This document shows positions 1 through 10,006 of a stretch of 64,000 bases of DNA, in pieces. The position numbers and the translations under genes are program-made. Numbering within the stretch: position 1 is the first letter of the stretch; each line of letters starts with the position of its first letter. The stretch covers positions 403,646-467,645 of the forward strand of contig JAAVTG010000039.1 of assembly GCA_011947345.1 (NCBI GenBank), written 5' to 3'. The notes below the pieces were generated by a model. It did no database searches, was not told the DNA's origin, and saw only the letters and a list, made by a program, of their open reading frames with translations. Origin of the DNA: Phytophthora quininea (Eukaryota; Oomycota; Peronosporomycetes; Peronosporales; Peronosporaceae).

Positions 1-3000
1 CGGAACAGCAAGACTTGACGAGTCGTAATCGATCTGGGACGAAATTAACGTTAGCTCAGCTCATTCGCTAAGGAACAAGAACCACTTACCTCTGTTGCTA
101 CATTCTCCAGAAAACGCTTCATGATTTGGTCCTCCACGATGCTTGTGAATTTACTAAATATTTTCTCGTCGTGCTCTGCATAGTCTCGCAATACGCGGTC
201 GAACTCGTCTAATAACAGCTTTTGGCGATCTGTAAAATGCGCCGCTAGAGCTGCCTTAATGTGCGGGATCAGAGTCATTGATAGCTCCAGCGACTGTGAC
301 GCCAAAGCTGTCGATATTACGCAGAACAACGCCAAGTACCGGTTAGCGCTAAACATCAGAATCAATCCATGGAGGCATGAGTCATTACCTAAATGCCTCG
401 CGGAAATGCTCTTGAGCCGCGCGATTTGCATAGCCCCGGCACCAAGCACAAGCTGCGTCGTTCTTGAATTAAATAACTACAAACCACATAAGCGCCATTA
501 GACGTCATAACAATCAGATCACTGTAGGAAAACAAAACGAACCCGAAAAATCTCAATAGACCGCTGGAGGACATCCGTCGCCAACACAGGGAAATTGGCA
601 GCGCAAGACATGTAATTCATCACGATCTCTAACATGAGAAGCACTGACCACACTACCCGGAACGATTTCCCACAAATCGACACCATTTTACGGGGCGGGC
701 AGTCTCGCCCGCGATCTCTCTGTCGCCCGACAGCAGCAATCCAACTCCACGACCACTTGATAGGTCTTCGAGTGATTTGTGTCGCGTCTCGCTTATCTCC
801 GTGTTCTTCCACAGCTCGTGGTCCAGCGTTGAAACCAGTTTCGCCACTTGGGTCTGATGAAATTTCTCTAGGAACAATTTCAGCTGCGAGAACAACGCCC
901 CGCGAAGCGTATAATCTGTCTTGCCTGTCAGCTTTTCGATACTGACAACAAAATCCATCGTGGTATCATACAGTTTTCGCAACTGCGGCATTGTGTACAC
1001 GGCTTGCACCTCTTTTCGAACAGCGAAGAGATTGGAAACACTACGTTGGGAAAACTCGCAGATTTTGCGGACTACCTCGTCGATTTCACGAATCACTTTC
1101 GAACATCGCGTCTTCTTTTTCCAGTCTCCAAGCGTTTTGTGATCGTCATTTGAACTGTCGGCGGGCGACCAGCCCTCGGATGAGCTCCCTTTGTTGCCGT
1201 TGACCCATTATTTGATGATTCATTAGCAGCATTCTTCAAGCGCGTCTCCTCTTCAGCTGCCTCGTCGATCTTCTTCTGCATTGACTTAACGAGAATGTCT
1301 TGCACGACAACAGCTCGCTTCAACACCATTAGCAAATGTTCGAAGATCATTTGCACACACTGTAAAAACTCATCAGAAGTCAGAGCCCGCAGTTGGATAG
1401 ATACTTTCGACTCGCTGCCTGACGAAGCTCCAAGATCAGTTGAGGCGTTATTACTGTTCTTGCCATTGCTTGATACAGCAATTGTCTCCGTGACGACCGT
1501 TTTCACAACCACACGGATCTCTTCGTTGAGTTGATCGAGGTAAGTTTTCACTGTGTCGTCCAATGCGTCCAAGCGGAACAACACATCTACGAGGCGCGCC
1601 GTCTCCTGTTTCACATTATCCTTGTCACTATTCTGTCGCTTTGTCCCCGAAGCATCCAACGAAGTGTCGTCGTTATCATGAAATGTCCATTCTGGTGACG
1701 TAATGACGGAGATGAAGCGCTGCGAAATTTGGGTACTGATAAATCCTTTGTACCCCCGAAACTTCTCGTTCAGCGAGCTGAGTCCATGAATTCCTTGCAA
1801 ATGATCTCGTAAAATGGTCTGTGAGCTTTCGATCAAGTTCAGCGCGCCAGTATAGTCTTGGCACTGCACTAAAGCCTCCACAGCCGACTCAGCACCCTTC
1901 ACCTCCTCCACCATTGAAACTAAATCATGCAGCTCCTTGATTCTCTTCTGGCGCTGATGCAGACTCACGATATCCAGCGTTTTATCGGCAAGAAGAGTTC
2001 GTAATCGATCCATAGTCTTTCTGCAAGTATGTTAAAGCACATGCCAACGAACATGTTAGAAATGTCCAAAAGTTCATCCTTGTCCACTCCAGTACCCACC
2101 TCAACGTCGCAACTTGGTCACAGGCTACTTTAATTGACTGCTTCATAACCTCTTGGTCCGCAGACGCCTCGAAAAACCGATCTGACCTCGACGACACTTG
2201 CCGCAGTAGTGTAAATTCAACGCGATCTAAGTACGTCGTCAACTGTACGCATATTACACGCTCAGTAACCGGATTAGGAAAAACAGAAAATTAAGCGCAC
2301 CTGCTCTTGGAGAGACGTCGAGCTTGGCATATTCATAACCTCTTCGAACGTGTTGGGGTCCGTAAAGTCGAAATCCGGACGAAAGAACAAGTTTGGCACC
2401 GCGTCAAGACATTTGGCGACATCCTCTACAACAACGGATACACAAAGCCCAGTCAGGAATTAGAGATCACGAATCCCCCATATTGATGAACTTACGGTCA
2501 GCAACTGAGATCGACGGCACGTTGCTGGATGAGAGTTGCTCGCTGACAGGCTTTGCGTGGTTTTCTTCGTACGCTGCAGCATTAGCTCCAAATTTCTTAA
2601 GGTATGGCTGGAAATCACGCGCAGAAACGTCTGCGAGGCCAGGGAACGGCGCGAGAGCAATGTCGACGTCCAGTGTCGGGTAGAGCGCATCTAGCAGGGC
2701 ATTGCCCCAGTTGTTGGCCTTAGGGTTGGTAAGCACGGAGTGAAGATTGTGGTGACACACAGACAGGTACGCACGCTCCTCCTCCCCAGCGTGTCGCCTA
2801 GCCCGTCCTGCTCCCAGCCCCGACTGCTCAGCGCACTACCAGTCAGGTTACTCCAGGAGCCCGTCCGGGAGCCGCTCTCGCGCGCTGACTGCGGCATGCG
2901 CATCTCCACGTCGCTCTTGTGGCTGAATGCTGGCGCTCCGTCCGCCGAGCGTGTGGAGGATGGGCCGCGGACGTCGAAAAGGCTTGGATACTCGGTGGGG

Positions 3001-3178
3001 CCAGGCAGCGTCATGCGGTTCGTGGGAGTCGCCGCTGTGGAGCGGGGTGTCGCGGCATTGTACACCGAGTCCTTAAGCGCGTTCAGCGGACTCGTGACGC
3101 CGTTCCAGCCGCGCTTCAGCAGCCCGCTGGGGACAGGAAGCCCTTCTTGGTGGCGTCGGTCTGACGCCGCGGCTCCAT
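1..3178 (-). CDS. VPS54: VPS54, GARP complex subunit (3' end cut by window edge)
   Basis: GARP tethers endosome-derived vesicles at the trans-Golgi network; VPS54 is one of its subunits. Translation from the ATG at 3176-3178 gives a serine-rich N-terminus. A VPS54 N-terminal block follows (2467-2760, with the run DFQPYLKKFG), then an exon near 2290-2410 containing the family signature FFRPDFDFTDPNTFEEVM. The central block (1093-2013) has HDLVSMVEEV and CQDYTGALNLIESSQ, very close to animal and plant VPS54. The C-terminal block (about 92-450) has IKAALAAHF. Short introns separate the blocks, for example a donor near 2098 joined to an acceptor near 2022. A donor near position 91 shows that coding continues left of the window. 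The start at 3178 needs one extra base at the G run 3129-3132; a longer open frame reaches 3311 but runs into the neighbouring gene. Family call is firm; exact exon ends are inferred. Confidence 0.88.
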
Positions 3179-3273
3179 TTTGGGGAAATGCAACGCCTCG
3201 AAAAACAGATGAAGTAAGACAATGACATGGCACTAAAGCGGGATGATACGATGTAGTCACGTTGACTGCAACT

Positions 3274-4653
3274 TCATGGACAAAATAGCGAGCCTGTGTG
3301 TGGCGAGGCAAAACTGGCGCTGATGCCGACGTAGGCGAGCAATAAATGTTCGTCTGGGTGGGTGAGTGCTAGTGCAATAGATCTATGGTTTCCGTCCCAA
3401 ATGGTGAAAGGACCGTCGGTGGTGGCGCCGACCACGACCACGGTGTGGTTGAAGAGCTCCGTGCGATGCTGAAGCCTGCTTACATGGTCGCGCAGCGCAC
3501 CTTGGCTGAGATCGAATGAATCTTGTGCGGAATGAGTCGCTGCGGCAGCTCCTACAGTACTGCACGGCGATAGCTGTCCCCCAACTGTATTCCTTCAGCA
3601 TGCGAAATGTCTTGACGAATGCGAGCTCCAGCATCTCTTTGTACCAGTTCGTGTTGGACGGCAAGTGTGCCAAGAGGGGCAGTCGACTCGATCCAAGAAA
3701 TGCCACGCGGTGGATGTTTTCCAGGCTGGAGGAAGGATCGGGATGCAACATGCCTGGACTCAATTCCGCCTGCTCACACATAGCACAGCACTTTCAAAAA
3801 CCACGCCGAATCATGGCAATGGTATATACTACTTACATGAAGTTCAGGCACGTCCAAAGTGATACGATGCCACTCACTTTGCATAATAGCGCCAACCACT
3901 TCCATGGCATCAACCAGCGCGAATACACGTCTCCAAGGCAATACATACAAAGCTTCGTGCACAAGTAGCCCGCCTTGTCCATCCGTGGGGCGTAATTTAT
4001 CCAGCCTCAGCTTGTGGAATGAATCCTTGGCATTCACACCAAAGAGGCGCTTGTAGTCCATGTCGGATTCCTGTCGAGTGAGAGTTGTGTGTTCTGGCAT
4101 GGCTGACCAGAGTATCATGACGTGATATTCCGGGCGTTGACATGCAGAGTCATGCTCAGCACTACTGACAGCAGCGCCATCCTTGGAGTCGGCGAAATGC
4201 CCATCGAAAACGCAGGAGTCTGTTCGTGAGCACGCGGAGTTCGTGTCAATAACGACAGCCACTATAGAACAACAATATGGGCACAAACATAGAGGTTAGC
4301 AATCGCTCTGGAGATTCTTCTTGTGGGCGGCATCAGCATACGAATGCGCTGCCTCCCGGGGTGTCGATCGTGATCTTCTCGTTCTCTATCCAGAGTCCAC
4401 GTGCTCAGGAATACACCTTACTACGCCAGCCAGCCAGCCAGCCAGCCAGCCAGCTACACGGAATCTCGCGCATGTTGCGGGTGGCCATGAAGAAGAGATC
4501 GCTCGCGATCGAGTCGTGGTGGTAGCTGGTCGTCAGGACAATATCGACCGGCAGCAGCACGGCGGTGGCATTGTGCACGCCCACGAGCTGCGGCTGCGGC
4601 AGCGCACAGTTCAGTGCCGCCGAGAGCGAGGAGAAGCCGCCGCCAGACAGCAC
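3274..4653 (-). CDS. Unrecognised protein with conserved-looking blocks
   Basis: I do not recognise this family. At least three coding blocks read on the minus strand. An N-terminal block (about 4460-4653) contains LVGVHNATAVLLPVDIVL. A middle block (3845-4265) contains YKRLFGVNAK and LLVHEALYVLPWRRVF and ends at a clear donor (GTAAGT) near 3840. A C-terminal block (3274-3781) contains TVVVVGATTDGPFTIWDGNHR and ends at a TGA at 3274. A (GCCA)n tract lies in or beside the first intron, and a plausible second intron (GTATGC, branch GCTAAC, acceptor CTATAG) ends near 4265. Two single-base shifts interrupt the frame near 3535-3560 and near the second intron. The DGNHR run recalls ligand loops in other folds but is too short to assign function. 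The gene lies in tandem upstream of VPS54, with under 100 bp between them. The start codon is uncertain because the frame stays open upstream of 4653. Confidence 0.6.
4425..4454. repeat. (GCCA)n tetranucleotide microsatellite
   Basis: About 7.5 uninterrupted copies of GCCA on the plus strand. It sits at the end of the first coding block of the unrecognised minus-strand gene, where it would read as Leu-Ala-Gly-Trp repeats if translated. It is more likely to lie in the intron that starts just after the block. A length-variable tract here could alter splicing or frame. Confidence 0.9.
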
Positions 4654-5097
4654 GCCAGCGCGGCGAGGAGACGAGAAGAGCGAGCAGCCTTCATCGTTTG
4701 ATTTGCAAGAACTTCAAGATCTCGGCGGCAAGTTCGAAATCTGGCGCGTCATCGGAGACCGTTCATTCATCGGATCATTGGGCCTGCGTCGTGCAGCTTC
4801 GTTGCCGCGGGCAGTGGGAATCACCGTGAACAGCCTCGACAGCAGGGGCCTCGTCTTGGGCAGCGATCGCCACAACTTCTCTGACTCACCACCTCCGTTT
4901 CGCTGGTGATACGACGCGCACCATCATGTCAACTCGGTGTGTGACGCGCCAGTCTTCTACCCGTTTTGATTGGCAGAAATTGGGTCGAAAGTGGGATATC
5001 CAGCTTGGAGAGACCAAGCCAGATCGGCGTTTCATCTCCGTACTTCGAGTCGAAACGCCCACGAGGACTACGACCTGCGCACGACACCGCCACCATC
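4654..5097. other. Divergent intergenic region
   Basis: This is the space between the start of the minus-strand unrecognised gene and the plus-strand phosphopantothenoylcysteine synthetase. The first 100 bases may still be coding for the minus-strand gene, because that frame remains open. I see no recognisable element in the rest, so it presumably holds both promoters. Confidence 0.5.
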
Positions 5098-6309
5098 ATG
5101 TGCGACGATGAGACGCAGTCCCAAACTGTCCCCGTCGAGGACAAGACGCACCGTCGACCGTCGTTCCTGCCGCACCGCAAGGACATGGCGCTCTGGGGCA
5201 CGCTGCGCCACCGCATCAGCGGCGCTGTGCCCACCGACTCGAGCGAGTTCGTGGCCGAGTTCTTCGCCAAGACCGCAGAGGACCCGCGCTGGGAGCTGAG
5301 CGCCATCCAAAAGCAGACCGAGGACTTTGTCGCCGCGCAGCTGGCTGACAAGCGCCGCGGCGTCGCGCTCATCACGTCCGGTGCCACGATCGTGCCCCTG
5401 GACCCCGAGAACGACACGTTCGTGGACGTGGCGCCCCAGGTGCAGGAGCAGCAGGGCCCGCCTGCGCCGAGTACTTGCTGCAGCTGGGCTACGCAGTCAT
5501 CTTCCTGCACCGCGAGGACTCGCTGCGGCCGTTCACGCGCCACTTCCAAAAGTACATCCAGAACGGCGCCTTCATGGACATGTTCCGCTTGCACGACAAC
5601 GGACTTATGCTCTCGGGGTCGACATCTCGCAGCAGTTGCAGTTCCAGAAAATCGCCCAGCTGTACACCGAGTGCAGCACCCGCGTGCTCAATCTGAGCTT
5701 CACATCGGTGCAGCAGTATCTGATGCTCACGCGCGTCGCTGCCCAAGCCATGAAAGCGGCCGAGAATCGCGGCATCGTCGTGTTGGCTGCTACCCTCATG
5801 GACTTTTACGTGCCCGTGGAACCTGCCGCAGGTACAGACAATAAGGCTGATGCTGATCCCCGTCGTCCTCATCAACCCATGCCAAGGGCAAGAAGAAACA
5901 CTTCAAAAGCTCTCCAAAAAAGAAGAGCGACGAGTTCTCGGTCAACTTCGTGCGGGTCCCCAACATTATCCGCAAGATCCGCAAGGAATGGTGTCCCAAG
6001 GCTTTCCTGGTGACGTGCAAGCACCAGCTCGCTAGTGGCGAGGACATTGAAGCCGCACACGCAGACCTGGAGAAATGGGGAGTGGATGTGATCGCAGGTA
6101 ACCACCTCTCTAGCGAAATTCTGCTCATTACGGAGCAAGAAGAAGCAATCGTGTCTTGCCCTGAAGACGAAGACATCAACGATGCGTTTGCGTCCGCTGT
6201 CGCTAATATGCACCGCAACTTCCGCCGGAAACGCGAGATTTTAGCTCGCGGCAAGCAACTTTGCTGCTCTCAGCCAAGTTTTCGATGCTCAAAGAGAACG
6301 ACGTGGTGA
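5098..6309 (+). CDS. Phosphopantothenoylcysteine synthetase (PPCS, eukaryotic CoaB)
   Basis: PPCS joins cysteine to 4'-phosphopantothenate, the second step from pantothenate to coenzyme A. The ATG at 5098 begins MCDDETQSQT. Family blocks follow in order: GVALITSGATIVPL (nucleotide-binding start), AEYLLQLGYAVIFLHRE, TLMDFYVPVE, then after an intron of about 57 bp (5832-5887) VPNIIRKIRKEWCPKAFLVT and GVDVIAGNHL. Order and spacing match animal and plant PPCS. The frame shifts near 5430 and at the G run 5615-5618; one extra G at each restores conserved sequence. The raw frame ends at a TGA at 6307-6309, but one extra T in the run 6239-6242 would carry it straight into the downstream lipase frame. 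It could therefore be the N-terminal part of a fusion. The enzyme assignment is strong; the C-terminus is not settled. Confidence 0.87.
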
Positions 6310-7804
6310 ACGAAGATGCTGATGGCAACAAGAACGTTCAGTTTGGCCTGGGTGTCAAAATCCGTGCAGACCGCCGGGCACCCGATGCGATTGCCCCAGT
6401 GTACGAGCTAAAGCATATTTTCCAGAATAAGAGCCACTGTGCAAGGGCTCATGTTTGGGAAGGCGAGGTGCAGCATCCGTCGGGTGATGCGACCCGTGAC
6501 GTGGTGGTGGCCTTCAGCCCAGCTGGAAATCCTGAAACGATTCGCGATGTGTGGGGAGATTTCTGGTCGGGTTGGGCCGAGGACGAACTGAACGAGTTCA
6601 AGACAGAGATGAAGGGCATATCCCTTTCGTCTGCGATCAATATCGTGACGTCGTCTGTCTCGGGCGACTACGAGCCTGCATCGCAAGTTTTGAAGTTCAT
6701 GTGGAGCAAGATCGGGCACGCTTGGTCGGATGGCGAGCACACGCGTATTCGCCAGAGTATTCAGAACATGATGGCGGTGGCTCTGGATCGTGGCTTCATC
6801 GAACCGCCAGGAATCTCGATTCTGGAGAAGCTCATGCGCAAGCCACGAATTCAGCGTTTTGACTCGCTGGTGCTGGACCAACCTATGGCTGTGCCTGTTC
6901 ATGCGAAGACGCAGACTCGACGCCGACGCCGAGACAGTGACTCGGACAGTAGTAATGGTTCTGGTGAGATTAACCCTGTGCGTCTTAGCAAGGCTCGTGT
7001 GGTTCGCGTGCATCGCGCAATTAATGACTACATGCAAGACATGATCAAGGGAGGCCTCCTCGATGCCATTCTGAAGTACGTGGAGCAAGGCGTGCCAGTT
7101 CACGTGACCGGATACAGTATGGGCGGTATGCTTGGCCAGCTCTTCATGCTGTACTTGGGCGACCATGCTCGCATCAATGGCTGGGATGCCAGCAAGATTA
7201 ACTTCGTGGGCTTTGGTTCGCCTCGTGTGGGCGACATTGGTTTTGCAGCACGACTTCGCGTGCTGTTTGACCCCGAGCAACTTCTTATCGTCATGCACCC
7301 GTCCGATACAGTGCATGCGTTCCCGCCCACCGCCGAGGGCTACGTGGATGCCTGCATCAAAATCTTTTGCGCGAAGATGGACTGGGTGTTGGTCGCCGAA
7401 CGCCAAAGCATTTCTCGTTGCTACCGGTAACGCGGTCGATCGATCGCGCGTTCGAGCACGCGCACAAAGCACATGCGCATGATGCGGCAAACGAGCCTGC
7501 TTGTTCGTTTTGTCAGAGCACAGCGCACTCGACGGCACAACACCGTTGCCGTTATTGCATTGAGCGTGGGTCACACCGTGGCGCAGACTGCCCGAACCGA
7601 AACAAGGCCTGCTTGCTGTGCGGTAACTCAAACCACTGCACCGGTGAGCACCGCTGTCGTGTGTGCCAGCAGTACGGTCATCGCGGACGCGAGTGCCATG
7701 CACAGCGCGATGTCGGTTTTGCAGAGCTGATCACGTACTTCCGCTACCACCACTTCCTGTACTACAACGCCAACCTGAAGAAGTCGGTGGAGTTCACATC
7801 GTAA
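6285..7804 (+). CDS. Class-3 lipase with C-terminal zinc knuckles
   Basis: An alpha/beta hydrolase of the lipase class 3 family. The nucleophile elbow GYSMGG (about 7111-7128) supplies the catalytic serine. It is followed by the typical INFVGFGSPRVGD and the acidic-residue region HPSDTVHAFPP; the catalytic histidine is not certain. An acidic, serine-rich linker near 6930-6965 precedes the hydrolase core. After about 7370 the frame moves twice, consistent with missing bases in short T and A runs. It continues into a Cys/His region (7495-7700) with two CX2CX4HX4C zinc knuckles plus related CX2C pairs, ending KKSVEFTS. Zinc knuckles bind nucleic acid or protein and are unusual on a lipase. The first ATG at 6285 overlaps the end of the PPCS frame, which argues that the two are one reading frame in the real gene. 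Signal peptide: none seen. Confidence 0.75.
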
Positions 7805-7844
7805 GAAATAAATTAACTCAATTTTCACCCGGCTTTGCCATTCA

Positions 7845-9065
7845 TCAATACGGCCGCAACGCATCAACGACGGCTGTAGGCGTTGGTGGAAAGATAGACC
7901 ACAATGCAATCTTGCGGTCTTTGGAGCAGGAAGCGAGCAACGCATTGTCAGCACTGAAATCCAGCCCAAACACGCTCTCACTGTGATAATTCAAAACCGC
8001 AAGTGGCTTCAGCTTGCGTAGATGGAATACACGCACACGATGATCCCAGCCAGCCGTCGCCACGATACGTTGGTCACCGCGAATAGAGACATGGCTAAAA
8101 CCTCCGTGAGAACAAGAGTAAAACGACCGCGAGTGGAGCTCGAGCGAAGACACATCAAAGTTGGTCGAGTAGAGCTCCTCCCCGATGACCCGCACACGGC
8201 CGATCGCCCGTCCCGCGTGACATCAAACGACAGCACTGATAGTTGTTCAAAATACAAATAGCATCAATATCGTTCAAAAATAATAAAGTAGGACACGTAC
8301 ACGCGTTGGCTCCTTGCGTCACGGTCGTCTCGCAGGCCACTTTGCCACCAGACCGCAAGTCCAGAATGGCGAGTTGTCCTCCTTCAAATCCAGCTCCAAT
8401 GTAAGTTTGCATATTGCCGCCACCACCGTTTTCGTTTTGGTTAATGCTGCTTTCAAAGAGTGCCAACGAGACACACATTCCTCTTTTGGTAGCCGCGTCC
8501 GGCACAATCATCTTCATGACTGGCGAGGAGCTGCTGCTTCGCCAGTCAAACACCACGAGCTGTTCGTATTAAATATTCCACAGCATACGCTAAACTTTCC
8601 ACTGTACAAACCTCCCACAAAAATAAAAAAACTACTCACCTGGTTGTCTATACTGCTAGGGCAGACGATTAATCTTGCATTCTCCGCTGTGTTCTCTCGA
8701 GGCCACCGCATCGTCGCGAACTTGGTGAATGAATATGATCCGCAGTAAAACTTGGCAATTGGTTCTTGAGGCGATTCTACATCCCACACTTTTATAAAGC
8801 CATCTCTGCCCTGCGTCACGAACGTCGGCTCCGGTCCGCTGGGGCCTCGCAGAGCGGCCGAATGTAACACACCTGCCTTCGAATGAGCGGCAGCTTTCGT
8901 GGCCACTTCACGACGCGATTTAAGGTCCCAGATCTTCACGGTGCCATCACCAGACCCAGAGACAAGTGTCGAAGGAGATAGGAAACCTACGCTGTTCACG
9001 GGTGCGCTGTGGCCTCTCAGCACGCCAAGCGGCTCTGGCGGCGCTCGCTGCTGTGATTTCGTCAT
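7845..9065 (-). CDS. GNB1L/ASA1-like WD40 repeat protein
   Basis: A seven-bladed WD40 protein matching GNB1L (yeast ASA1, ASTRA-associated), linked to assembly and stability of PIKK kinases. The ATG at 9063-9065 begins MTKSQQRAP, followed by LRGHSAPVNS and SGSGDGTVKIWDL. The C-terminal blades are diagnostic: ATAGWDHRVRVFHLRKLKPL and ASCSKDRKIALWS are nearly identical to the human protein. Two short introns interrupt it, near 8560-8640 and 8235-8300. The protein ends at a stop at 7845, only 40 bp from the stop of the convergent lipase gene. It shares a 92 bp divergent promoter with the TLDc gene. Length is close to the family norm (about 330-380 aa). Confidence 0.88.
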
Positions 9066-9157
9066 GTAATGGGTTATATAAATGAGCTCTTTCCACACAA
9101 ACATGGTTAAACACTGTCTGTTATATAACCCTTTCGAGTTCGAAATAACCGCCACAA
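9066..9157. promoter_or_regulatory. 92 bp bidirectional promoter with inverted TATA-like elements
   Basis: Only 92 bp separate the start codons of the divergent GNB1L-like and TLDc genes. The interval contains an exact inverted pair: GGGTTATATAA at 9071-9081 and its reverse complement TTATATAACCC at 9121-9131. Each copy faces away from the centre toward one gene, so one may position transcription in each direction. TATA elements are not typical of oomycete core promoters, so the role is inferred from placement alone. Confidence 0.6.
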
Positions 9158-9962
9158 ATGGGCTGCAAGTGCACACGTCAAGCAGTGCCCGAGTCCCCAC
9201 TCAGAGACGTTAACCCGACACCACAAGCTGCGTTCCGCTCACTGTCAGATACCAACTGTAAAATTGATCCTTTAGGCAAAGAACCCGAGTTACCCAAGCT
9301 TGTAGATGCTCACAACAAAGGAGTGCTGTCGAACCCCAAGAATGCAGCGCTGATGCCACAATTGGCTGCATCCCTGCCGATACACCGCCGTTGTGATGAC
9401 TGGAAATTACTGTACTGCTTAGCCCGGGATGGTTGCAGTCTGCACACGCTTCTCGGTAAGTCGCGCGGATATGATGCCACCATTCTTGTTGTTGAGACGA
9501 CCACGGGTGACGTTTTCGGTGGGTTCACGACCGAGGCGTGGCGGAGCTCGGCAACTTACTATGGAGTGGGGGAATCGTTCGTGTTCACACTCAACCCCAC
9601 GTTCGAGGCATTTTCGTGGTCTCGTCTGAACACGATGGTCATGATAAGCAACGACGAGTGCATCGCTATGGGTGGCGGGTATGTTGCGGACTAGTTTGCG
9701 TGTTTGGCTTAAACTAACCAACCTGGCATGCTGAATGACATACAGAGGCGACTTCGCGTGGTGCTTAAACTCGGACCTATCTTGTGGGACCAGTGGCGAA
9801 TCAGCGACGTTCAAGAACAGGTGAGCGCTAGCTTCGCTGACGGCTTCGAGGGTGCTCAAAGTGACCTATGTGTGGTGTTAACACTACTGCAGATGCTTGA
9901 CCGGGGATTCCGATTATGAGATTTTCAACGTCGAGGTCTGGGGCTTTGTTACTAAAATGTGA
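9158..9962 (+). CDS. TLDc-domain protein with predicted lipid-anchored N-terminus
   Basis: TLDc proteins (OXR1/NCOA7/TBC1D24 type) act in oxidative-stress resistance and in regulating the V-ATPase. The N-terminus MGCKC offers a glycine for myristoylation and cysteines for palmitoylation, so membrane attachment is likely. The TLDc core is visible: WKLLYCLARDG, then TILVVETTTGDVFGGF, YYGVGESFVFTL and IAMGGG. Two introns are clear. The first joins GGCGG to AGGCGACTTC (ending near 9746); the second has donor GTGAGC near 9821 and acceptor CTGCAG near 9893. The last exon gives FNVEVWGFVTKM, the canonical TLDc ending, and stops at 9962. Splicing restores a full domain without any frame shift. Its 3' end converges on the SIL1-like gene, 44 bp between stops. 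Confidence 0.88.
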
Positions 9963-10006
9963 AGCTCATGTCGATAATATCTATTTTGCAAAAAAAAGAT
10001 TGATCA

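Noticed and set aside
6408..7703. A 431-residue open frame on the minus strand
   Set aside because: It is the antisense shadow of the lipase gene. It shows no family features, and the plus strand carries clear lipase motifs.
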